Below are positions 1 through 6,164 of a stretch of DNA of 8,828 nucleotides, one piece after another (positions within the stretch are counted from its first letter, which is position 1; the number at the start of each line of letters is the position of its first letter). The notes under the pieces are model-generated. The model saw only the letters and a list, made by a program, of their open reading frames with translations. It ran no database searches and was not told the origin of the DNA. The stretch is from Bacteroidota bacterium (GTDB lineage: Bacteria > Bacteroidota > Bacteroidia > Bacteroidales > P3). The position numbers and the translations under genes were made by a program. Where the stretch lies: the NCBI GenBank assembly GCA_030540495.1, contig JAUNWC010000047.1, positions 1-8,828 of the forward strand, read 5' to 3'.

Positions 1-2015
1 TTGCACAAACAGAAAATGTTGATATGAGTAAGTATATTACTCTAACGGTAACGCAGGGAGATTCTATTCAATTAAATATAGCAGCCTCCTCTACGAATAC
101 TGGTATAAAATTAGTAAGTGGCACTTGGGATACAACCCTTGTTGTTGGTACTTCTTATACTGGCTATAAAAAGTATCCTACCGCCTCCACAACCATGACC
201 ATATATGGAAATGTACAATGGTTTGGATGTGGTTTCAATGGTTCCAAGATAACAGCAATGGATTGTTCTCACAGTACAGCCTTATCAATTCTATCTTGCT
301 CAAACAATCGTCTAACGACATTGAATCTTGATGGGCTTACTAATTTTACTAAATTGTATTGTACTAACACTAAATTAACAAGTTTGAATCTCAGCGGGCA
401 TACAAATTTGGAATATGTGGCTTGTAATGGAGGAGAAATAACAAGTTTGGATGTTAGTGGAAATACAAGTTTGAAAGAATTGTACTGCTATAACAATCAA
501 TTATCTATACAAGCAATAGACAATATTTATTGTCAATTGACTGATAGAACATCTCGTTCAGCAGGTACTCTTGTTATTGCAAATTCTGATTCTGATGCAA
601 CGGTTTTGGCAAGCAACAAGACTAATGCAACCGATAAGAATTGGGCAGTGCAGTATAATGCGAGTAGTGGCTATTTAGATTTTCCTGCTACTACTGGAAC
701 CTATGTTTGTCCAGAGCCAGAAATAGATGTTGATATGACTAAGTATATTACTCTAACGGTAACACAGGGAGAAACCATCAAATTAAATATGACATCCTCC
801 TCTGAAAATACGGGCATAAAAGTAGTAAGTGGCACTTGGGATACAACCCTTATTGCAGGTACTGATTACACTGGAGATATATACTACAATGCAGCCTCCA
901 CAACTATGACAATATATGGAGGTGTTGAAAAATTTATTTGTAAAAGTAATAGTTCAAAAATTACAGGCTTGGATGCTTCTAATAATACAACTTTGAAATC
1001 ATTAGATTGCCGTTTAAATAGAATAACAAGTTTAGATGTCACAGGACTTACAAGTTTGGAAGAATTACGTTGTGGTGGCAATAGAATAACAAGTTTAGAT
1101 GTTAGCGGACTTACAAGTTTGCAAGAATTACATTGTAGTACCAATCTATTAACAAGTTTGACCCTAACAGGACTAATAAATTTGAAATCTTTGATTTGTA
1201 ATGCCAATCAATTAACAAGTTTGGATGCTACTGGACTAACAAGTTTGGAAGAATTATCTTGTTATGGCAATCAACTAACGGGGTTAAATGTTGTCGGACT
1301 TGCAAATTTGGAAATTTTGGATTGCAATGACAATCAATTGACAAGTTTGAATCTTACTGGACTTACAAATTTGAAGGAATTGTATTGTTACACTAATCAA
1401 ATAGCAAGTTTGGATTTTACAGGACTAACTAATTTGGAAGGAATCGCTTGTTATAGCAATCAATTGACAAGTTTAGATATTAGTGGTCTATCAAATCTAT
1501 GGGCTATAGCAAGTTTTGATAATCCACTATCTACACAAGTAATAGATAGACTTTATTGCCAATTGCCAGACAGAACTTCTCAATCAACACCAGGTATTCT
1601 TCTTGTAGCAAGTTCTGATATAGATGAAACAGTTTTGGCAACCAATAAGACTAATGCAACCGATAAGAATTGGACAGTAGGTTATTATGAAGAAGGAGAA
1701 GAGGGCTTTTTTGAATTTCCTGCTACCACAGGCACCTATGTTTGTGGAAGTGAAGAGGAACCAGAGCCAGAACCAGAACCAGAGCCTTCTGCATTGTCGG
1801 ATGTAGAAACAGAGGGAATAATACTTTATCCTAATCCTGCCAAAGAAGAGATAACTCTTAAGGGTATAAGAGGAGAAGAAGTAAGAGTATTTGACCTTAG
1901 TGGCAAACTTGTAAAACAAGAAACGATAAACGAGAAACTTGATATAAGAGACTTGGAAAGCGGAGTTTATTATATACAAGTAAAAGGTATGACAAGTAAA
2001 TTAATTAAAAATTAA
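1..2015 (+). CDS. Secreted leucine-rich-repeat protein with two tandem LRR modules and a T9SS type A sorting domain (5' partial)
   Basis: The reading frame is open to the left window edge (first full codon at 3), so the gene is 5'-truncated. The first ATG (24) is probably internal: the bases before it read A-Q-T-E-N-V-D, and VDMSKYITLTVTQG recurs inside the protein as VDMTKYITLTVTQG. A-Q looks like the end of a signal peptide. Counting from that Met, module 1 (about 1-229) and module 2 (about 236-574) each have a beta-rich N-cap, 21-residue LRRs with consensus LxxLxCxxNxLTSLDLSGLTN (4, then 9), and a C-cap ending TTGTYVC. A Glu-Pro linker (about 578-588) and a C-terminal sorting domain follow, with YPNPAKEE, VRVFDLSGKLVKQ and SGVYYIQVKG. 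In known T9SS cargo this domain directs export across the outer membrane and usually surface anchoring, so a cell-surface binding or adhesion role is inferred. The ligand is unknown and no catalytic domain is visible. It lies 30 bases before another exported protein, probably co-transcribed. Confidence 0.93.
   Translation, partial: AQTENVDMSKYITLTVTQGDSIQLNIAASSTNTGIKLVSGTWDTTLVVGTSYTGYKKYPTASTTMTIYGNVQWFGCGFNGSKITAMDCSHSTALSILSCSNNRLTTLNLDGLTNFTKLYCTNTKLTSLNLSGHTNLEYVACNGGEITSLDVSGNTSLKELYCYNNQLSIQAIDNIYCQLTDRTSRSAGTLVIANSDSDATVLASNKTNATDKNWAVQYNASSGYLDFPATTGTYVCPEPEIDVDMTKYITLTVTQGETIKLNMTSSSENTGIKVVSGTWDTTLIAGTDYTGDIYYNAASTTMTIYGGVEKFICKSNSSKITGLDASNNTTLKSLDCRLNRITSLDVTGLTSLEELRCGGNRITSLDVSGLTSLQELHCSTNLLTSLTLTGLINLKSLICNANQLTSLDATGLTSLEELSCYGNQLTGLNVVGLANLEILDCNDNQLTSLNLTGLTNLKELYCYTNQIASLDFTGLTNLEGIACYSNQLTSLDISGLSNLWAIASFDNPLSTQVIDRLYCQLPDRTSQSTPGILLVASSDIDETVLATNKTNATDKNWTVGYYEEGEEGFFEFPATTGTYVCGSEEEPEPEPEPEPSALSDVETEGIILYPNPAKEEITLKGIRGEEVRVFDLSGKLVKQETINEKLDIRDLESGVYYIQVKGMTSKLIKN
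3..11 (+). other. Probable end of signal peptide (…A-Q-T) of the LRR protein
   Basis: Codons gca-caa-aca in the gene's frame give Ala-Gln-Thr just before the first module. Ala followed by Gln is a very common signal peptidase I junction in Bacteroidota exported proteins. The hydrophobic core would lie left of the window, so this is inferred from a few residues plus the need for Sec export of a T9SS substrate. Confidence 0.5.
249..500 (+). repeat. LRR array 1: four 63-base (21-residue) repeats
   Basis: Four in-phase units begin ITAMDCS, LTTLNLD, LTSLNLS and ITSLDVS. Each contains a segment such as LSCSNN or LYCYNN, with Leu/Ile at the solenoid positions and Cys where many LRRs have Leu. The array fits 4 x 63 bases exactly and ends where the C-cap (LSIQAIDNIYCQL) starts. 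The third unit has a degenerate Asn position (CNGGE). Confidence 0.9.
960..1526 (+). repeat. LRR array 2: nine 63-base (21-residue) repeats
   Basis: Nine units fit 9 x 63 bases exactly, with no insertions, starting at ITGLDAS and ending before the C-cap LSTQVIDRLYCQL. The DNA is visibly repetitive: blocks like acaagtttggat and ggacttacaagtttg recur at 63-base spacing, for example from 1023 and 1086. The Cys of the consensus is kept in the first eight units and replaced by Ser in the last (IASFDNP), as is common in a unit next to a cap. Confidence 0.92.
1755..1787 (+). repeat. Glu-Pro (EP) low-complexity linker
   Basis: Alternating Pro (cca, cct) and Glu (gag, gaa) codons follow a short acidic stretch, giving an extended, negatively charged spacer between module 2 and the sorting domain. 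A shorter PEPE stretch follows module 1 near 712-722. Such linkers commonly separate folded domains from the C-terminal domain in T9SS cargo. Confidence 0.85.
1818..2012 (+). other. T9SS type A C-terminal sorting domain (Por secretion tail)
   Basis: The final 65 residues show the usual order for this family: hydrophobic strand plus YPNP, a basic/hydrophobic strand (ITLKGIRGEEVRVFDLSGK), then LDIRDLESGVYYIQVKG and a Lys-rich end (KLIKN). In characterised systems the type IX machinery recognises this domain and usually removes it on attachment to the surface. It implies PorU-like sortase and Por/Gld secretion genes elsewhere in the genome. Confidence 0.93.
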
Positions 2016-2045
2016 AAATTAATAATTAATAAAAAAGAAACCATT
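2005..2045 (+). promoter_or_regulatory. AT-only spacer and A-rich leader before the beta-helix gene
   Basis: The 30-base gap after the LRR stop is almost all A and T, with the repeated word attaaaaatta overlapping the stop, and ends aaaaaagaaaccatt before ATG. No Shine-Dalgarno sequence, no Bacteroidota -7 TAnnTTTG element and no hairpin is seen. This fits an A-rich, SD-independent initiation region within a two-gene transcript. The regulatory role is inferred. Confidence 0.4.
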
Positions 2046-3659
2046 ATGGGAAAGAAAGCGATTTTTATGTGTCTTGCATTATTGATATTTGCGTCTGCAG
2101 GGCAAGCACAAGTTTTGAAAAAACTAAAGAAAGCAGCACAAAAGACAGTTGAAACCGTAGAGAAAACAGAGAAGAATATACAAAAGGTAGAAGAAACCAA
2201 AAATGCTATTCAAAACGAGGTAGAAGAAACCAAGAATAGTATTCAAAGCGATGTTGATGAGACAGTGGGAACCAACAACAAGAAGGCTACCTCCACCTCA
2301 ACCTCTTCGGATAATAACACTTCTTCTGAAAGTACTCAGACTTCTTCTGTTAATTCTGTTTCTCAGGCGGTTAAGCACGATGGTAAAGCCATATATGTAA
2401 GCAAAGCCAATGGTAACAATGGCAATGACGGTACTAAAAACTCGCCTTATAAGAACTTGCAAAAAGCCTTAGATAATGCTCCCGCAGGTGCCACTATTAT
2501 GGTAGCAGAGGGCAACTACTATGGTTTGCTTAACAGCGGTAACATCAATATTACCAAGCCAGTTACCATTATGGGAGGCTATAACTCCGATTTCTCTGAA
2601 AGAAATATATTGAAGTACAGAACAATGATACAGCCAACTCCAGAGTCTAATGGCTCGCATACCATCAAAGGAACAATTTCTTTGACAAGTATCGTTGCTC
2701 CTAACGACAAAGTGGTTATAGACGGATTGATTATAGACAGAGGTAACACTATTTCTTATAACAAAGCCGGCAAAGGAAGACCAGAAGGTGTGGAGTCTCC
2801 TCAAATGAACCCGATAGGAACCAAAGGTTTGGGAGGTGCTGACCTTAAATATGCAGAGACCTTTACAAAGGAATCTTCTGAGATTTATTTCAACGGAGAC
2901 AAAGGTATAGTAAATAATGTTAATGTTATTATTCGCAATTGTGCTTTTATTAACGCTCCAAATTATGCTATACTTGGTCTTTTGAAAACAGGTTCTTTGA
3001 CTGTGGAGAATTGTATTTTTGTCAATATACGTATGGCAACAATAGACGTAAGAGGAGCAGACCCTAAGGTAATGACTCCCGTAACCTTACGCAACAATAC
3101 CATATTGTTCTCTTGGTCTCGTTTGCTTGATTTGGCAAGCATGGGATATGGTTTTAGAATGCAACCGGGTACTTGCAACACATTGGAAAACAATATTATT
3201 GGTTGTTCTGTATTCTCGGGTATAGACCGCACTCACATAGACTCAGACAAAAATCGCGAGACTTTGAGAAAAGATGTTGTCAATAATAATATATTTTTCC
3301 TTAACCGCCAAACAGATTTGACTTTGCCGGGTGGAGGTATGTTGATGAGAGTTAAATGTGAGGATTTTAGCGATGTAGAGCAAATCTCAGCCAAAGGCAA
3401 CAAATCTCTTGCTGACCCTAAAATTTTTAACGGCAAGATAGACAAAGCATATTTGGAGGGCTTTATCAATTTGTCTTACAAAGAGGAAAGCAATGTTGAT
3501 TACAACTCTTCTGCAAATACTTTCCGTCAAGCCATGGGAATGAATATGACTGGCACCATGACAAGCGAAGGAAGTATGTTTGCTAACCGTTATCCTTGGC
3601 AAGAGGCTTTGAAACTTTTTGGAGCAATGCAAGGTTATGGTGCGCAAATGCCTAAGTAA
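2046..3659 (+). CDS. Exported protein: signal peptide, short coiled coil, right-handed parallel beta-helix
   Basis: I recognise the fold type but not a specific function. Residues 1-21 form a signal peptide (MGKKAIFMCLALLIFASAGQA, likely cleavage after A21), which supports this start. Residues 23-75 are Lys/Glu-rich with 11-residue repeats VEETKNAIQNE and VEETKNSIQSD, predicting a helical coiled coil. Residues 80-108 are a Ser/Thr/Asn-rich linker. From about 115, IYVSKANGNNGNDG, SPYKNLQKAL and ATIMVAEGNYYG match the opening of many DUF1565/pectate-lyase-like beta-helix proteins. Rungs with ITKPVTIMGGY, VIIRNCAFIN, LTVENCIFVN, VTLRNNTILF and NTLENNIIGC follow. I see no catalytic signature, so carbohydrate binding or lysis would be a guess. 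There is no T9SS sorting domain; it could stay periplasmic or reach the surface another way. The end is Met-rich (from about 497). It follows the LRR gene by 30 bases and is closed by a terminator. Confidence 0.85.
   Translation: MGKKAIFMCLALLIFASAGQAQVLKKLKKAAQKTVETVEKTEKNIQKVEETKNAIQNEVEETKNSIQSDVDETVGTNNKKATSTSTSSDNNTSSESTQTSSVNSVSQAVKHDGKAIYVSKANGNNGNDGTKNSPYKNLQKALDNAPAGATIMVAEGNYYGLLNSGNINITKPVTIMGGYNSDFSERNILKYRTMIQPTPESNGSHTIKGTISLTSIVAPNDKVVIDGLIIDRGNTISYNKAGKGRPEGVESPQMNPIGTKGLGGADLKYAETFTKESSEIYFNGDKGIVNNVNVIIRNCAFINAPNYAILGLLKTGSLTVENCIFVNIRMATIDVRGADPKVMTPVTLRNNTILFSWSRLLDLASMGYGFRMQPGTCNTLENNIIGCSVFSGIDRTHIDSDKNRETLRKDVVNNNIFFLNRQTDLTLPGGGMLMRVKCEDFSDVEQISAKGNKSLADPKIFNGKIDKAYLEGFINLSYKEESNVDYNSSANTFRQAMGMNMTGTMTSEGSMFANRYPWQEALKLFGAMQGYGAQMPK
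2187..2252 (+). repeat. Two 33-base tandem repeats encoding 11-residue coiled-coil units
   Basis: Units 2187-2219 and 2220-2252 encode VEETKNAIQNE and VEETKNSIQSD, and a third begins VDET. A related 10-residue unit (VEKTEKNIQK) precedes them. Val and Ile recur at 10-11 residue spacing, as in a hendecad (right-handed or straight) coiled coil. Confidence 0.8.
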
Positions 3660-3688
3660 AAAACGTAATCTAATTATAAAATCCTTTT

Positions 3689-3719
3689 GTCTTCTCTTTA
3701 TACAAAGAGAGGACTTTTT
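3689..3719 (+). terminator. Rho-independent terminator of the LRR/beta-helix unit
   Basis: The stem GTCTTCTCTTT (3689-3699) pairs with AAAGAGAGGAC (3704-3714) across the loop ATAC, giving 11 pairs with one G-U. TTTTTA follows directly. It begins 30 bases after the beta-helix stop. The T-tract is on the plus strand; in the minus direction the hairpin is followed by A's, so it is directional. Confidence 0.9.
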
Positions 3720-3791
3720 ATTATAGGTTGGGGGTAAAACAAGAAGTAACGGCTCTGTTCTCCTATGCTAACCTATTTATAACCTATAAGG
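3720..3791. other. Convergent intergenic spacer with an AACCTAT heptamer family
   Basis: TTATAGGTT at 3721-3729 is the exact inverse of AACCTATAA at 3781-3789, and another direct AACCTAT lies at 3770-3776. A small hairpin AACCT-ata-AGGTT (3781-3793) sits at the flippase stop codon, but no minus-strand T-tract follows it. It might help end or protect the minus transcript. I see no gene or promoter here. Confidence 0.4.
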
Positions 3792-5237
3792 TTATTTGAT
3801 TTTTGTTTTTATTATTTCAATGATGCGGGAGGTTATATTGTCTTTGCATACAAATAAAACAACAGCATAAACTATTGCTCCGCTAATACTCATAAAAATT
3901 AGTTTGCTAACCAAACCAAGATGAACTCTCATAGCAAAAATCAAAACAATAGACATTATTATAGTTGCCAAGATATAAACAAACTGAGAATAACCAAAGA
4001 ACTTTAATCCCAATATTCTTTTGCCAACAAAAAACATAGAAAAAGTGACCGAAAACTCTGCCAACAAATAAGCCCAAGCGGCTCCGTTTTGACTAAAACG
4101 AGGTATCAAAACAATACAAGCCAGAATATCCACAATGCAACCTAAGGTCACACATTTTATAACCTTCTCCATATGTCCCAAAGGGAAAAGTATTTGTATG
4201 CCCATAACATTAGAAAGGGCAATAAAAAATATGGTAAAAGAAATTATTTGACTAACACCAATAGAGTGGGCAAAATCATAACCCGAGAGCAAAATCATAG
4301 CCGAAGGGCTTACAAATATTATACCCACCGCCAAAGGCAAACAGAGAGCAAAAGAAAAATCATAAGATTTCTGAGCCATTTCTTTGAATTTTGCTTGATT
4401 GCCTGTTGCTATTAGATTGCTAAGACGTGGCAACATTACATTAGCCAAAGCAAAGTTTATGGTCAATAAGGTAAGATTTAATTTCATAGCGGCAGTATAA
4501 TAACCAGCGGCAACATCAGATTGATAAAAACTTAGAAAAACAGTATTTAGTTGTGCATAAATACTTGTTACAACATTGAATACAAATATCTTGCTAACAC
4601 CTTTCAAATGCCTAAAAGGGTGCAGGTTCTTTACATCTATATATTTTCTTTCTAAAAGTCTAAACAAACGCAAGAAATTAAAAATATTACTCCCCAACAC
4701 ACCAAAAACAGAGAAAATAGCGTATGGCATAATATCTTCTTTGGTCTTAACAAAAATGAATAAAAAGCCTATACTTAGCAGCCTTATTGTTATGGCTCTC
4801 AGAGTTATATACCTAAAATCCTCCACCGCTTGATAATACCATTCGCAACCTATGGTAGTAAAAAGAATGCTCAAAGAAAGCAAAAGAAACAAGGGTAAAT
4901 CTCTGTTTATCTGCTCTACAAAAATACTAAGTCCAAACACAACAACATATCCAACAAGGCTTAGTATGGTGTGTAACAAAAGAATTTCCAAAGTTGTGGT
5001 ATTTCTTTTCTTGTCATCATTCCTTACTCTTGCAACTTCTTTTACTGCATAGAGAGGTATTCCTAACGAGGTGCAAAGAATAATAACATTGATAATACTC
5101 ATAAAGGAATTTACATGTCCTATTCCCTCAGGCAACAGTACTCGGGAGGCATACGGAAAGGTAACCAAAGGGAGTAGTACCTGGGTAAGAGTGTTAATAA
5201 GGTTGAATATATAATTGGTTGTTACACTCTTAGACAT
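3792..5237 (-). CDS. Wzx/RfbX-type oligosaccharide flippase
   Basis: This is a polytopic inner-membrane protein of 481 residues, normal for the polysaccharide biosynthesis (Wzx-like, MOP/MATE superfamily) family. These proteins flip lipid-linked oligosaccharides to the periplasmic face. About 12 hydrophobic segments are visible. Family features include the N-terminal LINTLTQVLLPLVTFPYASR and LLPEGIGHVNSF (residues 13-45), IPLYAVKEVAR (60-70), IGCEWYYQAVEDFRYITLR (129-147), the middle LNTVFLSFYQSDVAAGYYTA (230-249) and GAAWAYLLAE (385-394). The start is three bases after the preceding gene's stop, so translation is probably coupled. It is the last gene of the minus-strand operon in this window. 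The substrate cannot be read from sequence, since Wzx proteins diverge strongly; O-antigen, capsule or exopolysaccharide units are all possible. The family call is firm, the exact glycan unknown. Confidence 0.93.
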   Translation of the reverse strand: MSKSVTTNYIFNLINTLTQVLLPLVTFPYASRVLLPEGIGHVNSFMSIINVIILCTSLGIPLYAVKEVARVRNDDKKRNTTTLEILLLHTILSLVGYVVVFGLSIFVEQINRDLPLFLLLSLSILFTTIGCEWYYQAVEDFRYITLRAITIRLLSIGFLFIFVKTKEDIMPYAIFSVFGVLGSNIFNFLRLFRLLERKYIDVKNLHPFRHLKGVSKIFVFNVVTSIYAQLNTVFLSFYQSDVAAGYYTAAMKLNLTLLTINFALANVMLPRLSNLIATGNQAKFKEMAQKSYDFSFALCLPLAVGIIFVSPSAMILLSGYDFAHSIGVSQIISFTIFFIALSNVMGIQILFPLGHMEKVIKCVTLGCIVDILACIVLIPRFSQNGAAWAYLLAEFSVTFSMFFVGKRILGLKFFGYSQFVYILATIIMSIVLIFAMRVHLGLVSKLIFMSISGAIVYAVVLFVCKDNITSRIIEIIKTKIK

Positions 5238-5240
5238 GAC

Positions 5241-6158
5241 TTAAAATTGTTTTTTCAAAAACAAAACCCTGTCCAAAAATCTTGCAATCAGTTGCAAATA
5301 AGACTTGTACCAAAATTTTTTGTATATTTTTTCTTCTGCCAAATTATTAACTTTTATTTCCTTTGGGTGGGTTAGAGGGAGTATTTTATAAGTTTTGGTA
5401 TTAGCAAGAGGAGAGTTTGGGTTTTTGCAGTGCAAAGCCTCTTTGGTAAAACCTATATTTGAAACCAAATTATATTTTGGTTCTATGTTTAATCCTTTGT
5501 GTCTTAGAGTATAAAACCATAGTTGCATATCCCAAGTATTATAGGCTTGTTTTTTCATAGCGAGAAACTTTTCTGTAAAAGCCCTTTTCTCGTTCTTAAA
5601 AATCAAAACATCTTTTATATTTCTTTTAAATTCTTTTAGAGTATAGTCTTTTAAGTATATATCATAGTCTTTGAAGGTTCTTTGCCAGGCTGCCCACCCC
5701 CATAGTTGTTGGGTATGAGTAAAAAAATAAGATTCCTCGCTTTCTTTACTTTCTCCCACTACATTAAAGCCCGAAATGGTGAAAACGTTTTCATTGTCTT
5801 TGTATTTTATAAGCAACTGCGAACAAAAATCAAAAAAATCCTCTCCTACCAAACAATCATGCTCCAAAACTATTCCGTATTCTACTTCAGCAAAAAACCA
5901 TTTGAGAAAAGAAGATACTGCCCTACCTGCTCCCAAATTTTTGCTTAGAAACATTGTCTTTACTTCGCATTCCCAATCTATATTATTTAGTACCCATTGT
6001 CTTACCTGCTTGTTTTTTTCTGCCTCATTTTTTACTTCTCTGGCTCCGTCTTGAGCAATGAAAAGAGTTGTTGGCTTATACTTTCGTATAGGCTCAAAAA
6101 CAGCGGTAACAAAGTCCAAACGATTGAATATTATAAATAATACGGGAACTTTTTCCAT
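5241..6158 (-). CDS. GT-A-fold glycosyltransferase (GNT-I-like / nucleotide-diphospho-sugar transferase family)
   Basis: The product is 305 residues, cytoplasmic or membrane-associated, with no transmembrane segment. The N-terminus VPVLFIIFNRLDF (4-16) is the first strand of a GT-A Rossmann-like domain, followed by LFIAQDGAR (32-40). The metal/nucleotide site is IVLEHDCLVGEDFFDFCSQL (96-115). This matches the bacterial family with ILEDDCLP-type motifs, often annotated nucleotide-diphospho-sugar transferase or hemolytic protein HlpA-like, and resembles the EDD site of eukaryotic GNT-I. Here the motif is E99-H100-D101 in place of EDD. Further family marks are VFTISGFN (125-132), QLWGWAAWQRTFKDYD (151-166), NTWDMQLWF (207-215) and NLVSNIGF (230-237). 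It starts 6 bases after the SDR gene and ends 3 bases before the flippase, so transfer of a sugar to a growing surface-glycan unit is inferred. Donor and acceptor are unknown. Confidence 0.85.
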   Translation of the reverse strand: MEKVPVLFIIFNRLDFVTAVFEPIRKYKPTTLFIAQDGAREVKNEAEKNKQVRQWVLNNIDWECEVKTMFLSKNLGAGRAVSSFLKWFFAEVEYGIVLEHDCLVGEDFFDFCSQLLIKYKDNENVFTISGFNVVGESKESEESYFFTHTQQLWGWAAWQRTFKDYDIYLKDYTLKEFKRNIKDVLIFKNEKRAFTEKFLAMKKQAYNTWDMQLWFYTLRHKGLNIEPKYNLVSNIGFTKEALHCKNPNSPLANTKTYKILPLTHPKEIKVNNLAEEKIYKKFWYKSYLQLIARFLDRVLFLKKQF

Positions 6159-6164
6159 CTCTTT

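Larger units (their letters stand above)
18..1745 (+). repeat. Tandem duplication of a cap-LRR-cap module (18-710 and 729-1745)
   Basis: Both copies run from VDM(S/T)KYITLTVTQG to TTGTYVC. Identical DNA blocks occur in equivalent places: 23 bases at 30-52 and 741-763, 29 bases at 112-140 and 823-851 (encoding the SGTWDTT region), and 27 bases at 618-644 and 1647-1673 (encoding KTNATDKNW). The modules differ in length because copy 1 holds 4 LRRs and copy 2 holds 9. Each copy is followed by a Pro-Glu-rich linker. The identity of the caps points to recent duplication or gene conversion. Confidence 0.92.

Noticed and set aside
884..1207. Minus-strand open frame of about 107 codons across the LRR array
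   Set aside because: It is the complement of a repetitive coding array, which gives repetitive low-complexity protein with no recognisable domain. The plus-strand LRR frame explains the sequence fully.
960..1526. CRISPR-like regular repeats
   Set aside because: The spacing is a constant 63 bases with no unique spacers, and translation gives in-phase LRRs. There are no Cas genes.
1584..1979. Minus-strand open frame of about 131 codons opposite the C-cap and sorting domain
   Set aside because: The product is aromatic/Cys-rich with no family resemblance, and lies opposite a clear T9SS sorting domain.
3689..3719. Bidirectional use of the hairpin as terminator for both convergent units
   Set aside because: In the minus direction the stem is followed by AAAAGG and not by a T-tract, so only plus-strand termination is supported.
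3778..3795. Intrinsic terminator for the minus-strand operon at the small AACCT/AGGTT hairpin
   Set aside because: The stem is only 5 pairs and the minus-strand sequence after it (ATAAATAGG) lacks a T-tract. It is kept only as part of the intergenic repeat observation.
5706..6054. Plus-strand open frames opposite the glycosyltransferase
   Set aside because: They lie opposite a gene with strong family motifs and encode no recognisable domain, and they overlap one another in different frames.
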